From assembly GCF_004027225.2 (NCBI RefSeq), contig NC_044282.2, positions 63,043,725 through 63,107,724 on the forward strand: a stretch of 64,000 bases of DNA, given 5' to 3'. The first letter of the stretch is position 1; every line of letters begins with the position of its first letter. Origin of the DNA: Strigops habroptila (lineage: Eukaryota; Chordata; Aves; Psittaciformes; Psittacidae). The translations under genes were made by a program, and so were the position numbers. Shown one piece after another: positions 47,685-58,890 of this stretch. The notes beneath the pieces were generated by a model. The model did not search any database. It was not told the DNA's origin and saw only the letters and a program-made list of their open reading frames with translations.

Positions 47685-50600
47685 CATATGTAGTGGCCAC
47701 AGATTTGGTTGAATATAAATATTGTGAATGAGCTGTCAAGAAGGAGAGGAAAGTGATGATAACCTGGTGCAGCATGTTAGGTTTAGCCTGCCAAAGAGAG
47801 CATGCTCGCAGGGACAGGGAAGGTTTCATGTGTGTTTTCAGATGATTTTGCTGAATGAGGACCTGCAGCAGCTTTGGTTGGAGCACGGAAAATAGGAATG
47901 TTTTGCTAGTGGTTGCACTCAGGATGCTGCTGGGGTGGTGAAGGCCATCGGCAGCTGGAGGGGTTATGGCTGTGCAGGCATGGGGGCCTTCCTCCTGCTG
48001 ACCAGAGGTGCGAGGGGCCAGCGGGATCTCCTGGCACCTCACGTGAGCAAGAACCTGGGGGCTCCCAGCCAAGCCCCACTGGGTCCAGTATCAGAGCCAC
48101 GGGTGTCTTTCAGGGATGGGGCATCTGCACCAGCAGTAGTGCCGGGGGTGGGGCTGCACCATGGGGTAGCCTCGGCTGGTGACGGGAAGCCATGTGGGAT
48201 GGTGGGGTGAAGTCATCACCTCCTTAGAAGTGCCACAGCCCAAATCATGGCACAGAAAGGGAAGGCAGGGATGAGTACACATCTCCTTTCCACCATCAGG
48301 GAAGCCCTTATCACAGGGGACCATCATGTTTGCTGCTTTTATCCTGTTATTACTCACGCTGCGACTTTCCCTTCTCACTTTTGCTACCCTGACTGCCAGG
48401 AGGCGAATCCTCCTGCTGCAGCCACCACCTCATCCACAAGCATCTCTCTGATCCTATGGTCTGGCTGCAGATGGAGGAGATGCAAGGTCGAGCACTCAGA
48501 GGGGGAACGTTGGGGAAAACCCCCCTGCCAGGGGTCTTGCAGCCAGCCCTGCCACACTGCAGGGCTCATGGGGGGACATGGATGGGAGGCAGCCATCGCT
48601 TCATGGGCTGATGCAAGCTCAGGTACGGCAGGGAGGGTGCTTGTGCCTCTCCTTCTCCCGGTCACAGGGACAGTGATAGCCAGTGGAGCTGGGGCTTTGT
48701 TCGGAAAACCTGGCAGAATCGATGGGGTTTTGTACAGATGCAGCCAGGATGTTGTCTGTGTATGTTAAATGTGTCCCTTCGTGCCGTGGCTCTGCATTAC
48801 CTCACCCATGGTACCATTCATTTTAGCCAGCAAAGCGTTTTAGCAGATGTTTTATATTATTGGTTGGCTGGTGCTGGCGGCTGCCGCGCTGGCTGCTGTG
48901 AGAGGACAGCCTTCGCCCAGACACCACCGGAGCAGGAGGAACCTGTGACCCCCCTGATCTAAAGGGTTCTGGAAAGGCTGCAGTCCTGCAGTCAACGTGC
49001 ACCCTGCAGCCAGCAACAGCAGTCCAGCACTGAGACTGCCAGAGAGCGAGAGCATCTGCTAGCTGGGTCCATGTGTCACATCGCCAAGGCCTCAGCTGAA
49101 TTGCACTTGACCTCATCAGCCTGCTGCTGTTGGCTTCCCTCCGCCACTGCTTGGAGGTGATGGGGATGATGCCACAGGGTCCTCCCTGTCTTGCCCTGTG
49201 GTGCATGGTGATGCCAAGCAGAGCGTGGTTAACTGGCTTGGCCCGTGCCCTGAGCACGCTGTCATGACATGTCACCCAAGGGTGTCATTTAGGGAGGTCA
49301 CTGCTGGTCTCCAGACCTTGTCAGTGAAGCCCAGCTGGTGCAGGCCGTCCCAGTGCCCCAGGGTTTGCCCTTGACATGCCACTGCTCCTGGCACTGGTCA
49401 GTAGTGGGGTAGGCAGTGGTCTCAAAGCACATCTTGGGGCACAGACTGGTCCAGCCAAGCCCAGGAAGTACAAAGACAAGCACGGATGCTGCACCACTTG
49501 TGGCCAGCAAGGGTGTTCCTGCAGAAAGGCAAGATGCCCAGGATTATTTTGCACTCCAGTAACACCAGGCACCTCCACTGGTGACATACTGGGACACTCT
49601 GTAGGGCAAAAACCACCCAGCACCCCAGCTTGCTTACAGTTAACTTTGGAACCTGCTTATGAACTATTGTTTGCCTTTGGAATAATCGCCTTAAATCTCC
49701 CAGGAGGAACAGTTCTGGTTGGGCTTTAATACATGTCCCCAGGCTATGCCCCCCTCCAGTGTTGCTGCACCCCAGCCCTGGCATGTGCAGATTCCCGAGG
49801 CCACGGCACCATGCTGGGTACCGACTGCTCCACAGCCGCTCACCCCAGCCCTTGCTCAGCATCCTGGAAGCTCCATGGAAATCTTCTCTGTAGAGCTGGA
49901 GAAGCTGCCAGGGCGGAAGCCGGGTGCATGTGCATGTGTGCATGTGCCTGCGTGCGCTGCAGGCAGTGTGTCGCATGCCAGTGCTGCTTTTCAGGAGAGC
50001 CACTGCATCCGAGTGTTCCTGCCGGTGACTGCTCAGCTCCGAGGGGATGGCTGGTCCCCAGCATGGACCCAGTGCCTCAGCAGTGATGGGTAGGCATGCT
50101 GGCACTGTGGTGCAGCCATGGCAGCTGTAATTAAGCCCCTTTTTAATTCCCACTTGGGCTGAGCATGGCTGGGGCAGAGCTGTGGAGCTCACAGCACCTT
50201 CTCGCACTGTACAGAGCCGGCCAGCAGCGCCCATCCAATTCGGATTGAAATGAAACTTCAGTTTTCCTTGGGCAAAACCCACCTGACCCAGCAAGCAAAA
50301 TGCCACCTAAAAATGTTTTCTCATGGGAAAATTACCTGGACAGAGCCATGTCCCTGCACCGGCATCCCCGGCCACTGCCCTGGTGTTCAGGGTTAAGGCC
50401 GGGGAGGGAACCCCCCAGTTTTCATGGGGTAGGGAATAGGACACTGTGCGATATGCCCCATACCCAGCTGGTCTGTCAGTGATGTGTGAGGGGAAGGCAG
50501 TGGCTTTGGCCACTCATGCCATCCCTCAGAGGCTCCCCAAGCCCCCACTGTGCCCATGCAAATGGAGTGTCCCCAGCAGCAGAGGCCAGCAGTTGGAATC

Positions 50601-50796
50601 AGGGACCACACCAAGCTTTGGTGCCATTCCCTATTCCTGACACCGCATGAGTGTGGCTGTGGGTGCAGGAGAGAGCAGGAGCATCCCTGGGAGCAGCTGG
50701 CAAACCCATGCTGGAGCCGATGCTCTAAATGTGGGGAATGTCTTTTAACAGAAACCTGTAAACTGGAAGCCATGTTCTGTCATCTGCCAAATATTT

Positions 50797-50802
50797 AATA
50801 AA
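50797..50802 (+). terminator. possible polyadenylation hexamer AATAAA
   Basis: Canonical hexamer in a locally AT-rich patch within GC-rich DNA, followed by a GTGTCTCGTC stretch. It could end a distal DTNB 3' UTR. Weak on its own. Confidence 0.15.
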
Positions 50803-51717
50803 TTCATCTCATCCCTAAGGGGTGTCTCGTCCCTTCACTGCGTGAAAAAAACAGAGATGTTAATGAAAAAAGGGAAAAACAAAATTTTTCGGAGCTCCAA
50901 AGCAGCGGGCAGCGTGAGAGCAGCTGCCAGTGCTTCTCTGTGGGTCCGCACAGAGCAGCGGAGCCAGGAGATTACCCACATTTGTCATGGCTGCAGGTCA
51001 CTGGGAGCAGACAGAGCTGCCTGTGTTCAGAGCTGGGGCATCTGTGCCATCGGCACTGCGCCAGCGCCCCAGCCCAGCTGCCTCTGTCCTGCCAGATGTT
51101 CCCCTGCTGCAAACCCTGCACTGTTGGGCACATCTGGAGAGAAAGGGCAAGGGCCGGGCTCGGAGGACAGTGAGGTGGGAGCCACACTGGAGCCCCCATC
51201 CCCTCTCAAAGCAGTGCTAGAAACTGGGGAGGCAGGGAGCTGGGGTTTGGGGTAGCAGGGGCCCAACACCCCCAGCAAAGGCTCCAGCAATGGTGGGGCC
51301 GTTGTTGCCACTGCTCACCCAGATGTGGAGCCAGTGAAGGAGGCTCATCCCCATCCAGCCCCAGTTTTGGGGTGGCTCACAGCCAGCACCAGCTCTCCCA
51401 TAGGGATAGCCAGGTCCCGCTGCTGGACCCAGTGGCAATACCTCGTGCCCCCTGCAACCACTGCTGAAGGACCCCCTGGCTCTCACAGTCAACAGGCAGA
51501 GCCGCCATGGCTCTGCTTACGGAGAGGAAACCTTAGCCCCCGGAATCCACAGCTTCCCAGGCACAGATGCATCCCCTCCTCTTCCCAGCCCCAATAATTT
51601 GGCGCAGCGCTACCCGGCTCCAGGCACTCTTTTGTTTTAGGGATTAGGTGCCTTGGTGGGAAAGATGTGGACCCTTCCCATAGCCGGGGGGTCTTCCGGC
51701 TGCTGCCAGGCCTGGGG

Positions 51718-51870
51718 CAACTCTGTTCCCCAGCCCACATCCCCAGGGTGGCTCTGCTTCCAATCCCACATCCCCAGGGCAGCTCTGCTCCCCATCCTAC
51801 ATCCTGGGATGGCTCTGCTCCCTATCCTGCATCTCTGGGGTGGCTCTGCTCCCCATCCCACATTCCCCAG
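51718..51870. repeat. 31-bp minisatellite, about 5 copies
   Basis: GGCTCTGCTCCCCATCCCAC followed by ATCCCCAGGGT-type sequence repeats with 30-31 bp spacing and substitutions. Confidence 0.88.
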
Positions 51871-52517
51871 CTGAGTGTGTGCCTAGGGAGAGAGCAGTGG
51901 GTGCTGCATCCCCCAATCCCATCAGCAGTGCCCAGGACCACATGGGGACACAGTTCGTGGTGCCAGGGTGCCCCAGCTCTCCCTCTCTCCCCCACAGAGG
52001 GCCCCTGTGGTAGGGACACTGTTCCTGCATCCCCAGGGTCCGTCCCAGAGCACCCTGTGCCTCTCCCGCTGCTCCTTAGCACCCACAGTTCCCCAGGAGC
52101 TGCCTGACACCCAGCCTCTGTCATTGGGTGCCTGGGGATCCCATGCTCCAGCCCACACCAGGATAACAGGAATCAGGTGGAGAGGCCAGTAGATGATGAC
52201 CATGAGTGCTGTGTCCATCACCAGAATATGCTTGCTGCCCTGCGCCCCTTCGAAGGAAGATGCAGGTGCTGTGTGTCACCTGGGTGCTGTGCCAAGGGGG
52301 ACATGGGTGCTGCATGTGGACACAGGACCTGTTTGCAGGCTGCAGCCAAGGTGCCTGTCCAGTGGCACCCGTGTCCCTGCTCCTGCCCCTATGTTTATTC
52401 TACAGGTGATAACACATTTACATCTCATTGGTGCCATATTTAAACCAAATTACCCCCAACCCAAATTACCACCCCACCCTCAGGAGGGGATCAGGTCCTG
52501 CTCAGTACGGAGCAGCA

Positions 52518-52680
52518 GATGGACTCAGCCCCATGGAGATCCCAGGGAGTCCATGCATCCCACACAGATTCCAAGGACTCCATGTGCCCCACGGAGACCC
52601 CAGAGTCTCTGTGTACCCTAAGAAGCCCTCAGGAACCCCATGTGCCCCAGGGAGACCCCTGGGACCCCAGGAGCCCCACA
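52518..52680. repeat. degenerate minisatellite, about 33-36 bp
   Basis: Repeated motifs of the form GGAGACCCCAGGGACTCCATGTGCCCCA (several variants) follow one another four to five times with clear drift in unit length. Confidence 0.7.
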
Positions 52681-53499
52681 GCTGGGCTCAGACATGGGCA
52701 CCCCTTGCCAGGATCCCCCCAGCCAGAGCCAGGAAAAGCCCCAACCCACCACCCAGAGTGCCCATCCCACTGCTGTAGCACAGTCCATGGCCCCACAATG
52801 GGGCCCCACTTCCTGGACACCCAACACCTTGTAGCGTGCAAGACTGGAGTCCATGCACCCATCCTATGGGTCCCTCTCTGGGCGCTGCTCAGGAGCAGGG
52901 GGCACAGTAGCAGGACATGCAATGCTGTCCTCTCCTCTCGCCTCCTGCCTGGAGCATGGGATGGGCAGGGGGTCCCATGGGTAACAGAGCTGGGGATCAC
53001 TGCCCCAGTCGGGGAGGAAAGACCAACCATGGCTGGGTCCATGTCCATGTGGCTCAGACACCTGCAGCCTCCTCCCCTGGTGGCAGCCCCTGTTGTAGCC
53101 CCCCCAGGACATCGGGTCGGGGAGCTTGTGTCAGTGCCTGACCCCAGTGCCAGGGCTGCTCCTCATTTACACCATTTAACAGCCACCCTGGGCCACATCA
53201 GTCGCTCCAGCTCCATCCATCACCAGGAAATTGATTCTTCCGCTCAGCTACAAGCTGTTGGTGTGACCCATGCCCTTCCCCCCCAGCTCTCCTCCTCCTG
53301 CACCCAGCCATGATTTATGGGGATGCAAGGGGAGTGCCGAGTGTGGTTATCGGTGGGCAATCACAGGGCAAACACTGCGCTGAGGTGGGATGCAGAGGGT
53401 GCAGCCGCAGGTGCTGGGGAGCCTGGCATGGTGCCTGCCTGGGCTTCACAGGGGCTGGTCCTCACTGGCTGGGGGTCCCGGTTCTTACTGCTCCCACCC

Positions 53500-53665
53500 A
53501 CCCTCACACCCACCCTGGCACATGGATGCACCCACTGCGTCACACACACATGCCCTGCACATACACACATGTGACATGGTGTGTCACCTGGGGACAGGCC
53601 ACCACCACATGCACCCAGTGCCATCAGTGCTCCCACACCCCACATACACCCCCAGCCCGGCTCCC
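53500..53665. repeat. CA/CCC-rich simple sequence
   Basis: CACACCCACCCTGG, CACACACACATGCC, ACATACACACATGTG and CACACCCCACATACACCCCC clusters give strong C/A strand asymmetry with no fixed unit. Confidence 0.65.
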
Positions 53666-54139
53666 CATGCTCACACCTGCTGCCCTGCTCCAGTGAGGGC
53701 TGCAGCATGCCAAGGGGTGGTACAAGCCCCAGTGGCACTTTGGGATGCAGTGCAAGGGACACAGCCCCAGTGCAGCCTCGCAGGATGACTCTGAGCCCCT
53801 TCCAGCATCCTTCTCCTGCAGGGATGATGCTGGGTTGGGGACGTCAAGGGGCCAGGGTACAGGGTGTCCATCCTGTCATGCTGTGGGATGCCTGGACCAT
53901 CGGCCATTTCTGCTGGCTTGTGCAGAAATTTGGTGGCAATTACAAAACCAGGAGCCATCGGCCCTGAAAACAAGGTCAGGCGGGAGGCAGCAGTGGCGGG
54001 GAGTGGCAGGGGGAGCGGGAAGGACCAGCCGGCAGATGCTCTTCCTCCCCAGGCTGCAGCAGCAGGAGCAGCACTGTGGGAGCAGCATGTCAGGAATGGC
54101 ATCGGGACACAGCACAGCGTGCCAGCCCTGCTCAGCAAC

Positions 54140-54275
54140 AGGGGTGCTGAGAGTCCCTGTGGCCATGGCAGCATCATCCCTGCATCCTTTGGAGTCCCTC
54201 TGGGCACGCCAGTATCATGCCTGCATCCCTTGGGGACCCTCAAGCCACAGTGGCATCACACCTGCATCATGACAG
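54140..54275. repeat. degenerate 45-bp repeat, about 3 copies
   Basis: GGCAGCATCATCCCTGCATC, CCAGTATCATGCCTGCATCC and GTGGCATCACACCTGCATCA recur at about 45 bp spacing with GAGTCCCTCTGG/GGGACCCTCAAG between. Confidence 0.75.
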
Positions 54276-56334
54276 ATGCTGTGGGGCTGGAGCCATGGGG
54301 TGGCCCACCCCCTAATCAGGGCTCTCAGGCTTTGCTTTGTCTGAGGGTGCTCATAACCAGACAGAGGGATGCCAAAATGGAGCAAATGCCCCTAATTGCA
54401 GAGGCAGGGGGATCTGTGGGGCTCAGGCAGCAACAGGAGCCCCACAGGTAATGCATAGTAATGGCGAGGCTGTCAGCATCGCCAGGGGCCAGGTGACAAA
54501 TGCCCACTGCAGCGGTTCTGCCGCTTCCTGGGGGAAGCCTCCCCATGGGCACTGCCCATGCTGCCCTCGCTAACTCCACATCACCTTCCACACAGCCCAC
54601 TGGAGCGGGTGGTGATCACTGCTGGGATGGTATGCTGCACTCCTCACACTCCACATCCCTGCGGCCCGGCAGAGGTGATCCTCACATCAGCAAGGCCACG
54701 GGTCAGCCTGGCACACAGTGCTCCAGCCCAGCATGCCATGCTGCTGCCCAACACATGATGCAGGATCAGCTGCTGCTCCCTCTATGGCAGCGCTGAGCAA
54801 CCAGCTGACCATGCGTCACCAGCTTAATTTGGTGCCCGCCCTCTCAGCAAGATTAATTAATCCAATCCCTGCGCCTGAGCCCCCAGAGAGCTGCTTTCCA
54901 AACTGGCAACTGCCAGCAGGAGGAAGTGCCACTGCTCCTCTCGGGGACGAGGCTGAGCTGTCAGAGGCAGGCAACTGCTCAGTTTGGGGGGATCCTGGGG
55001 ACCTCCACTCTGCCGGGTGCTGCAGGATGGGCTGGAGCAGAGGCTGGAGGAGAAGCACCACTTCCAGCCACCATAAACCCAGCAGGCAGAGGAGCAGGCA
55101 GCAAGTCAGGGCCCGGCTGGTTTCTGGTGCTGAACCATCCATGGGACAGGAGATTTACAGCGGGTCAGAAACGCCTTGCTGGGAGCTGCTGCCCTCCTCC
55201 CGCTGCCCTGACCTCCCTGTCGCACCAAGATTTAAGTGGGGGATAATTGCACCTATTAGCCAAAATGAAGCTGTCTGTGGTGGTGTGGCTGCTGTAGGAG
55301 CTGGCAGGGCAGGAGGGCAGGCAAGCAGCCACGGCTGCCGGTTGAGCCCCCATGGAGAGTGGCAGTGGGGACCATGCCAGGTGCCACAGCCTGCTGTGGG
55401 AAATGGTGAGCCAGCTGGAAAGGCCAAATGCCAGCGGATGAGCAGCTCCAAGGGGCTTCTCAGCACAGCAAGAGGCACAGGCTGGGCCAGCCACCCCGGC
55501 CACAGGGCTCCCCAGCATTCCAAGGGTCTTTGGGGTCTGCAAAAGCTCCCCGGAAATGCAAAGCACAAAGGGGATCACAGAGCAGCATGTCCATGTTGGA
55601 GCACAGAGGTGTTGAGACCTGGCATGGGAAGATGGACAGCCCATCAGTAACCCTCCTCCTCCTGCTCTGCAGAGCCCATGGCCAGCCCCTTGATGGAGCA
55701 GAACAGCGCAGCAGCCATGTCTCCACTGCCAGTGGCATTACCCAGAAATGGTCCCGTATCTGTGTCAGGATTTCGCTCGTTCCCCATATACTTAAATTCC
55801 CTTTACCATCCCATCACTGCTGACCAGAGCCTCTCTTTGAGTTTTCAGCACCCTGATCAACTCTCTGTCCAGCTTTCTCAGGTCCTCATTTAACTCAGAC
55901 ACCTCCATCCAGTGCTGGCATCCAGCCTCCCTCTCCCACTGGCAAATGCCACTTCTCTGCTGGGCATCACCACCGGCTGCCCTGTGACCAAAAACACCTT
56001 TCTTCACACCAGTGCACCCACTGTTTTTCAGTCACCAAGCAGCCCCAGGGAAGGCGCCCAGGTTCGGTCTGTGCAGGCAGCCGGTCACCGGATGGTTCCT
56101 CAGTGAGCAGGGGCTGCCCATCCCTGGTGTCCTCCGCTGACCCGGATGTTTCCTTCTTCCCAGCGTTTGGCAGCAGCTTCCTCCTGCCAGGCATGGTGCC
56201 TGAGCAGCGATAACAGGATGTGCGCACCATGGCCCCACCGTCAGCCTTGCCGTGAGAGGTGCCATGCTCGGGTGCTCATCGCCAGAGCTTTCCCATCGCC
56301 GAGAGTAAGGCTCGGCAAATACCAAAACAGTGGC

Positions 56335-56482
56335 AGAGCCAGCTTGGTGATGCCAAGGCTGGATGGAACATTGAGCAACCTGGTCTAGTGGAAAGTGTCC
56401 CTGCCTGTGGCAGGGGGTTGGAACTAGATGAGCTTTAAGGTCCCTTCCAACCCAAACCATTCTGTGGTTCTATGATTCTATG
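56335..56482 (+). mobile_element. CR1 3' end stub
   Basis: Sense copy retaining GCTGGATGGAACATTGAGCA, GGTCTAGTGGAAAGTGTCCC, GATGAGCTTTAAGGTCCC and a tail of GGTTCTATGATTCTATG. The clean tail suggests a fairly young copy. Confidence 0.94.
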
Positions 56483-56599
56483 CCCCAGCAGAGAGGAGCA
56501 TGGTGTGTGGCCAACACGGTGGGTATCACTGCAGCAGAGTCAAGCATGGTGAAAAGCCTCTTCCTGGCACATATCCCTCAGCAGAGGGTGGGTAACGTT

Positions 56600-56765
56600 G
56601 GGACGGATACTGGGAGCAATGGGGACAACAAGCGGGTAGTGCCAGGAGCAATGGGAATGATATGATTCCAGGAGCAATGGGGACAATGCTGGAAGAAATA
56701 GGGATAATGTAGGGAAAAATGCCAGAAAATGGGGATAATGTCAGGAGCAATGGGGACAATGGAAG
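56600..56765. repeat. degenerate minisatellite CAGGAGCAATGGGGACAATG
   Basis: The core GGAGCAATGGGGACAA (and GGGATAATG variants) appears six to seven times at irregular 22-34 bp spacing. Purine-rich on the + strand. Confidence 0.85.
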
Positions 56766-57233
56766 GGACAGCGCTGGGTGCACTGGGGAAAACACAGTGG
56801 GGAAACTGGGGTGCTGCTGGCACAGCTTGTGTGGGAGCCCATCATACAGTCATACTCCCCTGCACCAGTCCCCAGTGAATGGGAGACAAGACCCAGCAAA
56901 TGCTCTTGGTATCGACTTTTCCTTTTCACTGTGAGTTTCAAAGCAATAGTGGGGGGCAAAATGTTTTTGTTTTGAAAGAGTAAAGTCTTCCATCCCAAAG
57001 GCTGTCAGCAAGAGCGGACACAAGGGTGAAACCTCCTGACGGGTGAGAGGAGAGGTGCAGGAAGTGCCGTGATGAGAAGCATCCCACCGGCCCTGCCAGA
57101 CAGGTGGACAGACAGCCGGGGAAGCAACCCCACGTCACCTGCAGCCCAGATGCCTGGGGAGCTGCTGCCTGCCCCAGCTTCAACCCAGCTGCCTGCACCC
57201 ACTGCAGTGGGAACCACAGGGAAAACGCAATAA

Positions 57234-57606
57234 TGGAGAAGAGAAGGATCTGAGGAAAATTTAGAGCATCTTCCAGTGCCTAAAGGGGCTGACAAGAAAC
57301 CCTGGAGAGGGACTTTTGATGAGGGCCTGTAGGGACAGGACAAGGGGGAATGGCTTTAAACTGACAGAGGGGAGATTAAGATGAGATCTTAGGCAGAAGT
57401 TCTTCCCTGTGAGGGTGGTGAGGCCCTGGCACAGGTTGCCCAGAGACACTGTGGCTGCCCCATCCCTGGCAGTGTTCAAGGCCAGGTTGGACTTGGAGCT
57501 TGGAGCAACCTGGTCTAGTGTGAGGTGTCCCTGCCCATGGCAGGTGTTGGAAATAGACAAGCTTCAAGGTCCCCTCCAACCCAAACCATGCCATGATTCT
57601 ATGATA
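57234..57606 (+). mobile_element. CR1 LINE 3' fragment, about 370 bp
   Basis: Sense copy from GGAGAAGAGAAGGATCTGAG through CTTCCAGTGCCTAAAGGGGC, GGACAAGGGGGAATGGCTTT and CCCATCCCTGGCAGTGTTCA to CATGATTCTATGAT. Well preserved. Confidence 0.95.
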
Positions 57607-58149
57607 GCTGTCTGGACGGGAAACCTGCCCTCCCCTTCCCTCTGCCCCAGACAGAAGCACAGCTCAGGCCTGCTGCCTAACTAACACCAGCATGAGCAGC
57701 ACCGTGTCCTCTGCTCATCCACAAGAAAGGCCAGGCTCAGCCCAAAGCCTGGCCCAGCACAAAGCCTGGCCTAGCAGTGGGTTAAGGAGCCCCAGCTGGT
57801 CGTGGGGCAGTTGGTCTTTAAGGAGACAAGTCAAAAATAGAAACCTGAGCAGGCTGTTAATTGATCATTTAGAGGAAGCTTCCCTGGAGATGCTGTGGTT
57901 GAAACATGGTGGGATGGTGCCGCACCGCAGCAGGCATGGGAGATCTGGTGCTGCAGTGCAGCCAGTGCTGCCCCATGTGCAGCACTTCCCAACCCTGCGC
58001 CCATCCTGTCGGTCCCTACAGCTGCTCCCTGGAGTGCGGCAACTGCCCCATGGATGACCACACAGGAGAGCGCCCGGCTGTGGAGCTGGGGCCCTGGGAT
58101 GATCCAGCAGGAGAGAGCAATGATGGATCCTCAGCACTCCTGGATGCTG

Positions 58150-58390
58150 CTGTGAACCCACCCGCAGCCACATATACCTTCAGCCATATGTACCTGCAGC
58201 CACAGGTACCCACAGGTGTACCCACATGCAGACATGTACAGATATATGTACTTCCAGCTATACATGCAGATATTCCTACATGGAGCCATACCTTCATGTA
58301 AATCTACTGATGTGCAGCTATACCTACTTGCAGATACACATATATCAAGCTCTACTTGTGCAGATATATCTACATGGAGCCACACCTACA
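58150..58390. repeat. degenerate 18-30 bp array (ACCTACATGCAG type)
   Basis: Repeats of the form TACCTACATGCAGATAT / CAGCTATACCTACTTGCAG recur and grade on the right into the simpler TATACA array. Similar words (GCAGCTATCCC, CAGCATGGAGCCAATCCTAC) reappear beyond the CR1 at 58687, so that element appears to have landed in the array. Confidence 0.75.
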
Positions 58391-58686
58391 TATATATATG
58401 TACATACATAGACATGCACATATATACATATATAGATATGTACATATATGCATATATACATATATATGTATATACATGTATGCATATATACATGTATGCA
58501 TATATACATGCATACATATGTATATATCTATATGTACATATATCTACATAGGTACATATATAAATATGTACCTATATAGATAAGCATCTATATAGATTTA
58601 CACCTATATGCAAATATATGCATATATATATAAATATGCATATATCTCCATAAAGATATATATGTATATATATACACACATATGTA
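58390..58686. repeat. AT-rich (TACATA)n / (TATG)n simple repeat
   Basis: Nearly 300 bases made almost only of ATATAC, ATATGT, ATGCAT and ATAGAT words. It is strongly alternating purine-pyrimidine with self-complementary segments, so cruciform or slipped structures are possible, and it stands out sharply in the GC-rich surroundings. Confidence 0.95.
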
Positions 58687-58890
58687 TAGGTGAGACACTG
58701 GAACAGGCTGCCCAAGGAAGCTGTGAATGCCCCATCCTTGGCAGTGTTCAAGGCCAGGTTGGATGGGGCTTTGAGCAACCTGGTCTAGTGTGAGGTGTCC
58801 CTGTCCATGGCAGCGGGTTGGAACTAGATGATCTTAAGGTCACTTCCAACCCAAAACATTCTGTAATTCTATGATTCTATGATTCTATAC
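58687..58890 (+). mobile_element. CR1 LINE 3' fragment inserted in simple repeat
   Basis: Sense copy: GGTGAGACACTGGAACAGGC, CCCATCCTTGGCAGTGTTCA, GGTCTAGTGTGAGGTGTCCC, ending with three clean tail units (ATTCTATGATTCTATGATTC). The left junction lies directly in the TATACA array. Confidence 0.95.

Noticed and set aside
49422..50306. 294-codon open frame on -
   Set aside because: Low-complexity Cys/His/Gly composition, no family resemblance, overlapping frames on the other strand.
54718..55650. 310-codon open frame on +
   Set aside because: GC-rich spacer with competing frames on both strands over the same bases; no recognisable domain or codon pattern.
58216..58583. Tyr/Ile-rich frames such as [11 protein letters not shown]
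   Set aside because: Direct translation of the TATACA/TACATA simple repeat.
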